A stretch of DNA of 64,000 nucleotides, taken from JARRKC01 sp963723965 (GTDB lineage Bacteria > Acidobacteriota > UBA6911 > RPQK01 > JAPXNP01). This document shows, piece by piece, positions 34,320 through 44,900 of this stretch; within the stretch, counting starts at the first letter, position 1; every line of letters begins with the position of its first letter. The stretch spans positions 219,654 to 283,653 of the forward strand of contig CAVRSV010000002.1 in the NCBI GenBank assembly GCA_963723965.1, given 5' to 3'. The position numbers were made by a program, and so were the translations under genes. The notes under the pieces are model-generated. The model did not search any database, was not told where the DNA came from, and saw only the letters and a list, made by a program, of their open reading frames with translations.

Positions 34320-37286
34320 TCAGAAAACGGACAAGCCCTGGCGCGCCACCAGGCCCGTCCCCTCCCCGCTGGGCAGAGAAGCGACAGACGTGACGAAGGC
34401 CTGAAAGGCGGGCAGGATATTGGCCGACGGCTGGCTGAAGGCCACCCCGCTCAGCTGCAGTTCGATGGTCGTCGTGCCGGCCTCGATTTCAGGCGCGACA
34501 CCATCATCGATGCGGGTGTAGGAGACGGCCCAGTTGCCGTCGGCGAGGCGCTCCACGATCACCCTTGCTTCCGGATCGTCCACATCGTCCCCGACGGCCA
34601 GGTCGAGTCTCGCGGCGGCGACCGCATCGACCAGGACGTCGAGACTCTGGGTCGCGTCTCCAGAGGAGGTCCAGCCGCCCACCTTCCGACCTCGGGTCAA
34701 CCCGCCGAAGCTGGTGTTGATATTGAGCAGGGTCGCCCTCCACTCCTGCACGACGAGCTGCATCTCCGCTTTCTCCATGTGGAAGCGTAGCCCGAACGTC
34801 GCCGCCCCGCTCGACCCCAGACGAGAGAGGGTCATGTAGGGGGAGAAGGGACTGGCCATCCACAGCGGATTGCTCGCCGTTGAGGAGCTCAGCACGCGGA
34901 TCGAGCCCGGGCGAGCAGCGGGCGGGACGCCGCAGAGGAGGTCCGCACCCTGAAGCCTGCCCGGAACCTCGATCGCTTCTCCCTCGTACGACTCGAAGGC
35001 GACGGCGGCATCAGCCGGAAACCCGCTTCCGCGAAGGGAGAGCATCTCTCCGGGACGCAGCAGCGGCGGCCGGGTCGAAGTCAGGCGCGGGGCCCCGGCG
35101 GAAGCGGCTACAAAGCTCTGGCGCTGGGTGGAAACATGCCGGATGCGGGCGCTCGTATCCTCTTCTTTACCGGGTGCCGAAAAAGAGGTCGTCGTAATCG
35201 TCGACTGCCCCGCAGACGCCGGTGCCCGAATCATGCCGTCGCGCAGGAGCAGATCGAAGCCGAGCGTGACCTGTCGATTCCAGGTCATCGGCTTAAGAGA
35301 GTTGGGCCCCAGTTTCAGCTTGAATCCCCCGGAGGTGCTGCCGCTCAGCGTGCCGGAGGCGATGATGCTTCCCGGCGCCGCCGCCGTGCCCGCCCCGATC
35401 ATGTCGAAGCTGTTCTTCCCCGTCCCACTCAGAACGATCTTCACGACCCCTCCGCCGACGGGTGTGGAGCCGTACTGCAACCGATAGAATCCGTAGCCGA
35501 TCTCACCCTTGGGCGTCAGATCCCCGGCATCGAAGCCGCAGCTCGGGCAGGAGATCTCGAGCTCGTCCAGCCCCAGATCCGGACCCGGCTGTTCGAGCTG
35601 CCAGCGCACGAGCGGCGCCGTCCCGGTGAGATTCTCCGCGAAGGAAAGGACCGACGTCGGCGCGAAGCCGTGCACCGGCGAGAGCGTGGGCATGGAGGTC
35701 GTCAGCGTATCGACCTGGCGCAGGGTCAGGACGATGATTGGATCATCGCCGGTCACCGTCACCCATCCTTCGAATTCCGTAATCCCGCTGACCTCCCGGA
35801 AAAGCTCGTCGATGAACTGGGAACTGTGCGAGGCGGCGGCAAAAGTTATGTCTTTCTGGGCCGTTAGACTCCCGGTCTTGGTGTAGAGACTGAAGCGCAC
35901 GTCCGTCTCGTCCGATCCCGGGTTGGCGATGGCGAAGCCGGTTCTGGCGCTCCCCAGCGTATCGGCTACGAGATTCACGGTCTCGAGAGCGGACGCGTCG
36001 TTCACCCCCACTTCGGTCACCGGAACCCCCGACGAATTGAGGATCTGGAAGACGACGGCGCCCGCGATGTGACCGTCGGCCGTGAATTGGGCCCAACCCG
36101 CTTTCACGGCACCCTCCCCGCTGGTGAGGATCCTCTTGACCGCCCTGGGTGCAAGCGTGTAGTCGAAGGAGCTCGCCCTCTGACTCCCGATCTTCAGCGT
36201 CATGGGAGACCCGTTGGAGGAGACGAACTCGAGTGTCCCGCTCACCGCCTGATCTCGGTTATTGAACAGGAGCACCGCCGTCCGTATCGTCAGACCTGAG
36301 CCGGCACCGTCGGCAATGTGTGGGAAGTAGAGCTGGTTGCTGAGAAGGACTTCCCCCGGGTCCGGGATCATCGGGACCGAAGTGAGGATGCTGCCCACCG
36401 ATCGGAGTGTGGTCCCTCCAAAGGGCCGATCGGCCGTGATCCTCAGGCTGCCTTCGAACTCCTGGATTCCCCCCACATCCCTGAAGAGCTCGGTGAGGTA
36501 CCGGGCCAGGTGCCCGTGCGGAGCCAGCTGAAGCGCCTTCGTGCGGACGACGGCGCCGGCCGAATTGATCAGGTCGACCTGCAGCTCGAGAGCCGCCGCC
36601 GCATCCGGGTTGATCAGCGCGATGCCGGTGTCGGCCGCTCCCATCGAATCCGCGAAGAGGGTAAACCCCTCGTTGAGCATCGCTTCGGAAACCCCCACGT
36701 CCGTGAACACGTGTCCTGCCAGGTCGCGCACCGAGAAGCTGGAGGTTCCACTCACCGGCTGATCCGTCCTCAACGCGGCCCATCCAACCTTCAATGCGCC
36801 CGTTCCGGAGGTGGCCAACCGGGTCGCCTTCCCCGCCCCGAGGCTGACGGGGAAGTTCGAGGCGCTGGTGGAACCGATCTTGACGGTCAAGGGAGCGCCG
36901 TTGTCGTCGTAGAAGCTGAGCGTTCCGGCGGACGCATAGGTCGAGTCGTTGACCAGAATGACCGTGGTCTGCATGAACCGCGATGTGCCGGGAACGGCGC
37001 CGTCGGCGATCTGGGCGAAAAGCAGCCTGCTGTCGCTGCTCGTCCCCGTGTAGCCCGCCGGTTTTTCCAGCCGGTCGATCGAAGCCGAAACCGGATCCAT
37101 GGACGTAAGGAGATCGTGGATCGTCTCGGCCGAGAGGCCGGGCAACGCTCCCTGTGCTTGCAGCGATGCGGAAGCCCGGCGCAACCTGGGGCCCGGGCGG
37201 TTCCCGACGAGGAGCAGGGCGGTGAAGATCAGACAGAAGAAGAGCAGCCAGAGAAGCAGCCTGCGGTTTCGGAGAGGGCGGATCAT
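34320..37286 (-). CDS. Large exported protein with duplicated domain and IPT/TIG-like domain
   Basis: This 988-residue protein has an N-terminal membrane or signal segment (RRLLLWLLFFCLIFTALLLVG). Two consecutive copies of a domain of about 230 residues follow. Each begins LLFAQIADGAVPG / LYFPHIADGAGSG and ends with a conserved LTELFRDVGGIQEFEGSLRI / IDELFREVSGITEFEGWVTV block. After a beta-rich region comes an IPT/TIG-like Ig domain (RPGEMLSLRGSGFPADAAVAF). The C-terminal part is of unknown type. It looks like a cell-surface or adhesion protein. Its ATG overlaps the stop of the DNRLRE-type gene (ATGA), so the two are coupled. Confidence 0.78.
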   Translation of the reverse strand: MIRPLRNRRLLLWLLFFCLIFTALLLVGNRPGPRLRRASASLQAQGALPGLSAETIHDLLTSMDPVSASIDRLEKPAGYTGTSSDSRLLFAQIADGAVPGTSRFMQTTVILVNDSTYASAGTLSFYDDNGAPLTVKIGSTSASNFPVSLGAGKATRLATSGTGALKVGWAALRTDQPVSGTSSFSVRDLAGHVFTDVGVSEAMLNEGFTLFADSMGAADTGIALINPDAAAALELQVDLINSAGAVVRTKALQLAPHGHLARYLTELFRDVGGIQEFEGSLRITADRPFGGTTLRSVGSILTSVPMIPDPGEVLLSNQLYFPHIADGAGSGLTIRTAVLLFNNRDQAVSGTLEFVSSNGSPMTLKIGSQRASSFDYTLAPRAVKRILTSGEGAVKAGWAQFTADGHIAGAVVFQILNSSGVPVTEVGVNDASALETVNLVADTLGSARTGFAIANPGSDETDVRFSLYTKTGSLTAQKDITFAAASHSSQFIDELFREVSGITEFEGWVTVTGDDPIIVLTLRQVDTLTTSMPTLSPVHGFAPTSVLSFAENLTGTAPLVRWQLEQPGPDLGLDELEISCPSCGFDAGDLTPKGEIGYGFYRLQYGSTPVGGGVVKIVLSGTGKNSFDMIGAGTAAAPGSIIASGTLSGSTSGGFKLKLGPNSLKPMTWNRQVTLGFDLLLRDGMIRAPASAGQSTITTTSFSAPGKEEDTSARIRHVSTQRQSFVAASAGAPRLTSTRPPLLRPGEMLSLRGSGFPADAAVAFESYEGEAIEVPGRLQGADLLCGVPPAARPGSIRVLSSSTASNPLWMASPFSPYMTLSRLGSSGAATFGLRFHMEKAEMQLVVQEWRATLLNINTSFGGLTRGRKVGGWTSSGDATQSLDVLVDAVAAARLDLAVGDDVDDPEARVIVERLADGNWAVSYTRIDDGVAPEIEAGTTTIELQLSGVAFSQPSANILPAFQAFVTSVASLPSGEGTGLVARQGLSVF

Positions 37287-38053
37287 GGATCGAGGCTCCT
37301 TTCGAATGGGTCGGACAGTGATGGCGGCGTCTCCCTCATCCCGGTCCCACCGGGGGACGAGCCGGAATCGGGAATGACCCTGAGGTAGGGCCGCTTTTCG
37401 GGATCGGGGTGATCCGACGAATAGAATCCAAAGAACGCGGCCGAATTGTTGCAGCCGACGGTGGGAGAGCGGAATGCCAGGCCGTGGTTCGCATGACGGC
37501 CGCTCTGCCAGTCCTGATAGATATCGGTGATGTCGTACTCCACCGTTCCGGGGTCGTTCGGAAAGACCATCCGGACCGGTCCGAAGACGGACGGGCCCAG
37601 CCGAGGCGAGTGATTGTAGGTCACGCTCATTTCGTCCCAGGACTGGTCGATCCGGTAGAAGTAGACCTCGATGGCGCAGTTGGAGCGGCAGTGATCGGTG
37701 TGGGGCACGTGCGTCACCCCCAGGAAGACGCGGCGCACTTGCCTGGGCAAGCCGGCGAGATCGAACTCGAGGTAGGCGATGCCGCTGGCGTGGTTGCAGT
37801 CGCTGGTCGGCTGTCCGATCACCACCGTCTCGCGGCCGAAATTGGCGTCCGGGTTGGTGCCGAAGGTGTAGGTGTCCTTTCCCCCGCCGGCGCCTCCCAG
37901 GTCGGTGCCGTCGTTGACTCCCGGCATCGGCCGCAGCGTGACCGACTCCTCGCCGGCCACGAGAAAGATCGAGCAAGCGATGAGGAGCACACCCGCACCC
38001 AGCACACGGCAGACGGCCGAAGGCCTCCCCTTCCGCGTCTCCCTGCGGTCCAT
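37283..38053 (-). CDS. Exported DNRLRE-type beta-sandwich protein
   Basis: This 256-residue protein starts at ATG 38053. A hydrophobic export segment (VLGAGVLLIACSIFLVAG) precedes a domain with the features of DNRLRE modules: TFGTNPDANFGRETVVIGQ, IAYLEFDLAGLP and DQSWDEMSVTYNHSPRLG, then YDITDIYQDWQSGRHANHGLAF. Such modules are found in surface and carbohydrate- or cell-binding proteins. Six or more cysteines (TSDCNH, HCRSNCAIEV, VGCNNS) may form disulfides. It is the first gene of a coupled pair with the 988-residue surface protein. Confidence 0.78.
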   Translation of the reverse strand: MDRRETRKGRPSAVCRVLGAGVLLIACSIFLVAGEESVTLRPMPGVNDGTDLGGAGGGKDTYTFGTNPDANFGRETVVIGQPTSDCNHASGIAYLEFDLAGLPRQVRRVFLGVTHVPHTDHCRSNCAIEVYFYRIDQSWDEMSVTYNHSPRLGPSVFGPVRMVFPNDPGTVEYDITDIYQDWQSGRHANHGLAFRSPTVGCNNSAAFFGFYSSDHPDPEKRPYLRVIPDSGSSPGGTGMRETPPSLSDPFERSLDP

Positions 38054-38229
38054 TCCCAGGTTCCCGTCCCACACTGCCACGAGGACCAGCCTGCAGGGTC
38101 TCCCCTCGCCGGGCAAGCGTCAAACCGCGACAGGACGGGCCTGTCGCGATTTTGCGTGGAACCGGAATCCGCCGACGCAGGGCGACACGGACAGAAGACC
38201 AGCGGAACGATTACGGTCCATGTCCGGCC

Positions 38230-39540
38230 TCACTCGCGGGAGTTCAGAACGAACTCGCAGCCCTGCCACAGGGATCCCACGTCGGGCTCGTTGCCGTCCG
38301 GAGCCGCCGGAAATGTGGCCAACCGGCCCAGACAGCTCTTTTCTTCCTCGGACCAGGCATGATCGAGGAGCCCCTGGACGTACATCCTGTCGTGCAGGGA
38401 AATCACATCGTCGGAGATCCGGAACTCCAGGATTCGGAACGCGTTGTCCAGAAAATAGAAGAGGTAGCCGCCCTCGCTTGCGGAGAGGCGAAGCCGCACC
38501 AGGAGACGGTCCGGTCCGTGCGCCTCGAGCTTGTCGGTCAGAATCAGCGTTCCGTTGAGGAATGTGACGTCCGGGCGCGGGAACAGGGCGTACCGGTACT
38601 CCCGGCCGCCGGTGAATTCGGCGAAGGCTGTTCCGCCCTTTGCGGGGACTTCGGAGAAAGGGATCTTCAACGCGAACAGACAGGCATGGCCGAGCCCGTC
38701 TCCCGGATTGTTGATCCCGGCCAGGACGACTTCTTCGATGCCGTCTCCGTCCAGGTCGCGGAGCAGACAGTGGGACAGCCCCCCGGGGTGCCAGTACTCT
38801 TCGATCGTTTTGCCCGTGGCCGGATCGAGCAGGGCCACCTGGCAGGGGTACCAATAGCGGTGCAGGGCCACGGTCAGAAGATAGGAGCGCTCCCGGCCGC
38901 GCACCAGCCGCATGAAGTGGCCCGAGAAGTCGTCGTCGAAATCCCGGCCACCAAAGTCGATCGCCCGGCCCAGCGTGCGCTGCCAGCGCAGAGCGCCGTT
39001 GTCGTCGAAACAGTAGAGGATTCCGGGGCCGGGCGGCCCGGCAGCCGTCCGATAGTTGAAGAGAACCTCCTCGCGCCCATCCGCATCAATGTCGTCCACG
39101 AGAAACATGTCGAGCGGGCCGGTCCAGTCGTAGCGCGTGTCGGTCAGATAGTCGGGCAGTTCGAAAGTCCAAAGCGTCCGGCCGCTCCTGTCGAGAGCCA
39201 GGATGGTCTTGCCCTCCGGGCCGAGGATCGCCGTCTCCAGCTTCCCGGGTCCCGACCACCACCACCAGGCCAGCAGGGAGAGGATCGCCAGCCCCACAGC
39301 GCCGATGACCACGAGCGATCCAACCCTGGCTGTACGGGGGGGTGTCGCGGCATCCTGGGTCCAGGTCTTGTGCCAGCGATCCAATTCGTCCGCGTGGGCG
39401 ATCGGCCTTCCCCCCGCCTCGCGGTGAACGGGCAGGCCGCCCTCTTTCTCCCAGCGTTGGGCCGTGCGCACACTGACGTCGAAATGGGCGGCAATCTCCT
39501 TCCACGTCCGGAGATGCCGGCGCTCCTCGTCCCCTGTCAT
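38230..39540 (-). CDS. Membrane-anchored HTH protein with FG-GAP-like sensor domain
   Basis: This 436-residue protein has an unusual layout. Residues about 12-58 form a MerR/excisionase-type helix-turn-helix (TWKEIAAHFDVSVRTAQRWE, wing GGRPIAHADELDRW). One membrane segment lies at about 74-95, followed by a periplasmic domain with two Ca-binding FG-GAP/VCBS-like loops (DDIDADGREEVLF, DLDGDGIEEVVL) and PQQ-propeller-like strands (LDRSGRTLWTFELP). It would couple an envelope signal to DNA binding in the manner of ToxR/CadC, though with a different HTH class. A paralogue lies at 40518. No phosphorylation domain is present. Confidence 0.75.
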   Translation of the reverse strand: MTGDEERRHLRTWKEIAAHFDVSVRTAQRWEKEGGLPVHREAGGRPIAHADELDRWHKTWTQDAATPPRTARVGSLVVIGAVGLAILSLLAWWWWSGPGKLETAILGPEGKTILALDRSGRTLWTFELPDYLTDTRYDWTGPLDMFLVDDIDADGREEVLFNYRTAAGPPGPGILYCFDDNGALRWQRTLGRAIDFGGRDFDDDFSGHFMRLVRGRERSYLLTVALHRYWYPCQVALLDPATGKTIEEYWHPGGLSHCLLRDLDGDGIEEVVLAGINNPGDGLGHACLFALKIPFSEVPAKGGTAFAEFTGGREYRYALFPRPDVTFLNGTLILTDKLEAHGPDRLLVRLRLSASEGGYLFYFLDNAFRILEFRISDDVISLHDRMYVQGLLDHAWSEEEKSCLGRLATFPAAPDGNEPDVGSLWQGCEFVLNSRE

Positions 39541-39824
39541 GACCGACTCGATTGTCCCTCCTCCCAGCGAATTCTAGCGATGTGCACAGGCCGGGTCTAC
39601 TTCGCCGGTCAGAAACCGGCGCCGACCCGGACGCGCCTCCGCACGTTCCCTCTCTTCTTGTCGGCGGAACTGCAAGCGAACGTGAGGGGGCCTCGAGCGA
39701 TCGTCGCGACCCGCCCGGCAAGACCGCTCCAAAACCGGAAAGGGAAATTTCAGCTTGATCCGCCGGACGGGTTGCAGGAGGATGGCGGAGGGCCGATCGG
39801 CCACCAGAGCGGGAGGTAAGGCCT

Positions 39825-40439
39825 ATGACGCGCATGTTCCTCGATCCCAAGCAACCCTTGTCCACCTGCACCGCCGAGAGCTGCGACGGCTGCCTGGTGG
39901 CCAGGGACGTCCAGTGCCACTTCCGCGCCCGCGATCTGGTGGCCTTCCTCTTCGCCGCCCTGCCCTGCTTCGTGGTCGGCGGAACGGGCATCTACCAAAT
40001 CGGCAGCGGATGGCTGGGATTGTGGGTCTTCCTGATCTTCGGATACTTCGGGTTCGTCGAGATCCGCGTCATGTGCTCCCATTGTCCTCACTATGCCGAG
40101 CGTGGCCGCACCCTGCAATGCTGGGCCAATTACGGGGCGCCCCGGCTGTGGAAATTCCGTCCGGGCCCGATGTCCGGAGCCGAGAGAGCGATCTTCGAGA
40201 GTGGCATGTTCGTCGTCATGGCGTACCCGCTGCTCTTCCTCCTCGCCGGCTCCGAATGGTTCCTGCTCATTCTTTACGTTCTGACCTCCGGCAGCTTCTT
40301 CGTCACGCTGAATCGCTCTTTCTGCTCACGCTGCATGAACTTCGCCTGCTCGTTCAATGGCGTGGATTCCAAGACCCGCGCCGAGTTCTTCAAGCGGAAC
40401 CCGACGATCGCTCGGGCCTGGAGACACGCCGTGAAATGA
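39825..40439 (+). CDS. Cysteine-rich inner-membrane protein of unknown function
   Basis: I do not recognise this 204-residue protein. It has three or four hydrophobic segments (LVAFLFAALPCFVVGG, GLWVFLIFGYFGFVEI, FVVMAYPLLFLLAGSEWFLLILYVLTSGSFFV). Cysteines lie in short pairs on the flanking loops (STCTAESCDGC, MCSHCPHY, SFCSRCMNFACSF), which resembles metal or Fe-S ligation. It ends with a Lys/Arg-rich tail. It lies alone on the plus strand between the two HTH/FG-GAP paralogues on the minus strand. Confidence 0.7.
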   Translation: MTRMFLDPKQPLSTCTAESCDGCLVARDVQCHFRARDLVAFLFAALPCFVVGGTGIYQIGSGWLGLWVFLIFGYFGFVEIRVMCSHCPHYAERGRTLQCWANYGAPRLWKFRPGPMSGAERAIFESGMFVVMAYPLLFLLAGSEWFLLILYVLTSGSFFVTLNRSFCSRCMNFACSFNGVDSKTRAEFFKRNPTIARAWRHAVK

Positions 40440-40517
40440 GGGTTGGCGCACTCTGACCGACCGGGGCCGGTGCGTAAAGAAGGCCTCGAGAGACCGCTCC
40501 CGGATCCGGAAGGCGCC

Positions 40518-41906
40518 CTACTGGGTCCGGCTGTCTTCGCTCGACTCGAAGAATTCACGGACGGCGGCAGCGTTTCCGTTGGCGTTTCGCCCCTGCACCC
40601 GATAGATACGCCCATACTGGCGCAGCCGGTCGGCGTCGAAACGGTGGTCCAGCTGACCTTGCCGGAACATCTCCTCATGCAGGCTCAGAAAGTGGTTCGA
40701 GGCTGCAACTTCCACCAGATCGAGCTTTCGGTCGAGGGTGAAGAGCAATTCCCCTCGATCGTCGGGCCCGGTGACATGCACTTCGATACGCCCGGGGCGG
40801 TCGTAGGCCAGGGAACGGACAAGGCAGGCCGCTCCGCCCGCCACGTCGGGATTGGCAAAGAGGAGATATTCTCGAGCGGCGGATCTCTCGAATCCGAAGG
40901 GGTCGTCGGGATCGAAGGCGGCGGCCTGAAGGTCGGCCGGCTCTATCAATGCGAGTCCCGCATGACCATTTCCCTCCAGTCCGGGATTGTTGAACCCGGC
41001 GAGCAGGATCTCGTCCTTACCGTCCTCGTCCAGATCCACCAACAGGGATGCCGTGATGTTCCCCGGGTGCCAGTACTGTCCGATCAGCCGGCCGTCTGCC
41101 GGGTCCAGCAGACTGATTTGAGCGGGAAAGAAGGTGCAGTGGCGGCTGGGGACGATCAGACCTCGCTGACCCTCGGACCTGACCAGGAACATGGGCGTTT
41201 CAGAGAAATAGCAGGGATAGAAGTGGCGCCCGTTCCAGGTGACTGGGGCGCCCGGGGCGAAGGTCCAGAGAGTACTCCCATCCGCCTCGACACATTCGAT
41301 CTGTCCGCCCCGGTTCGAATTCGGCCGAATCAGTGACAGGATCGTCTCGACGGAGCCATCTCCATCGAAGTCTCCGAAGAGCGCGGGATACTCCTTCGGC
41401 TCGGCGCCCGGCCGCTCCGCGGGCAGCCAGGGCGGAGACTCTCGTTCCCAAATCGTCCCACCCCAGCGGTCGAGGGTGCGGATCCTCTTTCCGTCATGCA
41501 GCACCCGAACGGGGACTCCCAGAGTCCCGTCCCAGGATTGAGCCAGGAGCGCAACGATGACGAGCGCCGCCAGCAGCGCCGCAGAAGGGCCGAGCCAGGC
41601 ACGCATCCGAGACTTCCGCGTCCGTTCGTCCGATTTCTCGGAAGTGGTCGTCCCGATCAACCACTGACGCAGCGCCTCCGGATCGGCAGCGACACCGGGC
41701 CGCGCGCCTCCCTTGATCCGCACAACCGGCAGCCCCTTTTCCTTTTCCCACAGCTGGGCTGCCCGCACCGACACACCGAGGAACGCGGAGATTGCCTTCC
41801 ACCCGGTCAGCACCCCACTGACATTCTTCGGCTGTGCCCCGGAGTCGGGACTTCCCTGAAGGCCTGCCACGACTGCTTTCTTACATGAGAGCGCGACCCA
41901 CGTCAA
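40518..41906 (-). CDS. Membrane-anchored HTH protein with FG-GAP-like sensor domain (paralogue)
   Basis: This 462-residue protein matches the one at 38230 throughout. The helix-turn-helix is GWKAISAFLGVSVRAAQLWE with wing GGARPGVAADPEALRQW, the membrane segment LGPSAALLAALVIVALLA, the propeller start TLDRWGGTIWERE, and the acidic repeats GDFDGDGSVETILSL and DLDEDGKDEILLAGFNNPG. The TTG at 41906 overlaps the TGA of the tricorn gene (TTGA), suggesting coupled translation; a GTG at codon 13 is an alternative start. The protein may therefore monitor or control the exported protease, or simply share its promoter. Confidence 0.72.
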   Translation of the reverse strand: MTWVALSCKKAVVAGLQGSPDSGAQPKNVSGVLTGWKAISAFLGVSVRAAQLWEKEKGLPVVRIKGGARPGVAADPEALRQWLIGTTTSEKSDERTRKSRMRAWLGPSAALLAALVIVALLAQSWDGTLGVPVRVLHDGKRIRTLDRWGGTIWERESPPWLPAERPGAEPKEYPALFGDFDGDGSVETILSLIRPNSNRGGQIECVEADGSTLWTFAPGAPVTWNGRHFYPCYFSETPMFLVRSEGQRGLIVPSRHCTFFPAQISLLDPADGRLIGQYWHPGNITASLLVDLDEDGKDEILLAGFNNPGLEGNGHAGLALIEPADLQAAAFDPDDPFGFERSAAREYLLFANPDVAGGAACLVRSLAYDRPGRIEVHVTGPDDRGELLFTLDRKLDLVEVAASNHFLSLHEEMFRQGQLDHRFDADRLRQYGRIYRVQGRNANGNAAAVREFFESSEDSRTQ

Positions 41907-44900
41907 TCGTGGTAGTCGGGAAACGCTGGGCGCTCGTAGTGCTTCGGCGGATTCTGATCCAGCTCCTCCAGCACGGCTTGCACCGCCCGTTCCAGCTGGG
42001 GATCCCGCCCCTGTCTCCAGGCTGCGGGATCGAACTCGACTTCGATGTCCGGAGGCACGCCCACATTCTCGACCTCCCAGTGGCCGTCCAGACCGTAGAT
42101 GGCCGCATCCGGGGCAGTCACGAATCCTCCGTCCAGGAGTTGGGGAGCCGGAAACGAAGCCACCAGCCCGCCCCAGGTTCGCTTCCCCACGAGCGGCCCC
42201 ACCTTCATCTTCCGGAAGTACCAGGGGAGTGCGTCCCCTCCCGATCCAGCCATCTCATTGATGATCATGGCCTTGGGGCCGTAGATCGCGCCCAGCGGAG
42301 TCGGGATGTCCCCACCCTCTCGGAAGTAAATCATGTTGAGAATCGGACGCGTCAGGTACTCCACGATGTAGTCGGCCAGCGCGCCCCCCTGGTTGAAGCG
42401 TTCGTCGATGACCGCGCCCTGCTTCTGGGTCTGGGAGAAGAAGTAGCGATTGAAGCTCTCATAGCCGGCGTTGGAGGTATTGGGAACGTACACGTAGGCC
42501 AGACGCCCCTGGCTCAGTTCGTCGACCCGCCGTCGGTTGCCTTCGATCCAGTCCCGATTCCGCAAACCCGACTCGCTCCGAACCGGAACCACGAGCACGT
42601 CCCGGGCGTCGCTGCCGTCCGCATTGGGCCCGACACGGATCAGGACCTGCTTGTCGGCTTTCCCTTCGAAGAAACTGAAGACGTTGTCGGCCGCCCGGAC
42701 CTCTCGCCCGTCGACCGCCAGCAGAAACTCGCCCGCCTGGACGTTGACACCCGGCTGCGTCAGAGGGGCGGTCAGACCGGGGTTCCAGTTCTCACCATTG
42801 AAGATCTTGGCGAAGCGGTAGCGGCCCTCGGCCACTTCGTAATCACAGCCGAGCAGACCGCCCGGAATGAACTCCGGGTTGGGAATGTCCCCACCCCGGA
42901 TGAACATGTGTCCCACCGTCAACTGGTTGAGCATTTCCGTGAACAGGTAATTCAGATCGTTCCGGTGCGCCACCGACGCCAGATAGGGGGCATATTCCTT
43001 CTCGGTGGCCGCCAGATCGAGCCCGTGCAGGTTGGGGTCGTAGAAAAAGTCCCGCTCGCCCCGCCAGACCTCGCGGTACATCTGATTCCATTCGGCAACC
43101 GGATCCACCTCGATCGAAATGGCGGACAACTTGAGGGCATGGGCGCCTTTCCCGCCGCCCCCGTCGGACAGGGCGGAGAGGGCCGCGATGAACCAGGACT
43201 GGGCCGGTCCCTGACCCTTCCGATAGAGCGCCGACTTGCCGTCGGCGGAGATCTCGAAGGCGGTCAGACCTTCGGTCACTTTGTCGACCTTGCGCTTCTT
43301 CAGATCGAACTTGTGGAGCTGTAGCCCTTCGGGGCCTCCCGAATCTCTCGGACCCGACGGCGGCACTTCCAGGAGGTAGACCTCCCCTTCCTGCCCGACC
43401 TGCAGACCGACGTAATTGAGCGATGGAACGGGCAAAGCCAGGATGCGCTGACCGATGCCCTCCAGATCGACCCGGATGGGCTCGACCTCCCCTTTGCCCT
43501 CCGTCTTCTCGGACTCGCTCTTCTCGGTCCCTTCAGATTTGGCGGGCGCCTTCGAGCCGTCCTCCGCCTTTGCCTCGGGCTCCTTCTTCTTGTCCGTCGG
43601 CTCCTTCTTGTCAGCCTTGGCGCCGTTCTCCTCATCGCTTTCCGGTGAGAGCGGCGAAGGGATGTCGTTGCGCAGGACGGCCGCGTAGACACTGCGGGAC
43701 GACTGGAAGGGAAACGTGGACATCTCGGCGAAGCTGAAGGAGGGGCCCAGATTGGTGCTCCCCGTGAAGTACAGGTACTTGCCCCCCCGATCGAAGGCGA
43801 CGTGGCGCGTGTCACTCATCCCGTCGGTCAACTGGGTGCTCTTTCCGTCTTCCAGCGAATAGAGGAAGACGGCCCGCAGCCGGTTGTCCAGCTGCCGAAT
43901 GTACCCGATCCAGCGGCTGTCCGGCGACCAGACGGGATCCAGGACTTCATTGCGCAGGCCGATGGGATTCTTGTCCACGCGAACCGGGCTTCCCTCGTCC
44001 ATGGTCAGGTACCAGAGCTCCAGCTTCTTGTTGGTGAAAGCAATCTTCTTGCTGTCGGGCGACCAGACCGGCGAGTAGTAGAAGGTCGGGGGCAGCGGGA
44101 ACTTCCGGGCCGCTTCCCGACCCAGCTGATCCCGGACGTGAAGTGCGTACTCGCCGCTTTCGTCGCTGAAATAGGCGATCCACTTGCCGTCGGGGGACCA
44201 TGCCGGGTCCCTTTCGTTCACGCCAGGGGTTTGGGTGATGTTCCGGGGGTCTCCCTTTTCCGCCGGAACGGTGACGATGTCTCCCCGCGCCCCGAAGACC
44301 GCCCGCACCCCCGTCGGCGAAACGCCGAAAGAGTAGATCCGGTCCGCCACCTTTTCCAGACGAGGCCGGACTCCGAGCAGGTCGGCGGCGACCCGAATGT
44401 CCACTTTTTCGGCCTTCTTCTCGGCCACGTCATAGAGGTGGATGGTGCCGAACTGTTCGTAGACGATCGCGGGGTGATTCGATCCGTCGCCCCCCCAGGC
44501 CCGGGCCGACTTGATGTCCATCCCCCCCTGATCGAGCAGCCGCGTCACCTGCTTCGAGTTCACGTCATAGGCAAACAGCGAGTAGGTGCCTTCTCGATCG
44601 GACACGAAGTAAACCGTGTCTCCAATCCACATGGGATAACGGTCGTTGGAGTTTTCCCGCGGAATCATCTCCACGGAAGAATCGCTCAGACGCGCAATCC
44701 AGATCTTGTCGGTCTGCCCGCCATGGTAGCGTTTCCACTCCGGCTGCCACTGCGCCAGAGGCTCATAGGCGATCCGGGAACCGTCGGGCGAATAGGCTCC
44801 CCGTTCTCCGCTCGGCAGAGGCAGCGCCTCGGGTGTCCCGCCCTCCAGACGGGCGACGAACAGCCGCGGATAGGGCCCGGTGCTGGCCCGCGACGACGCG

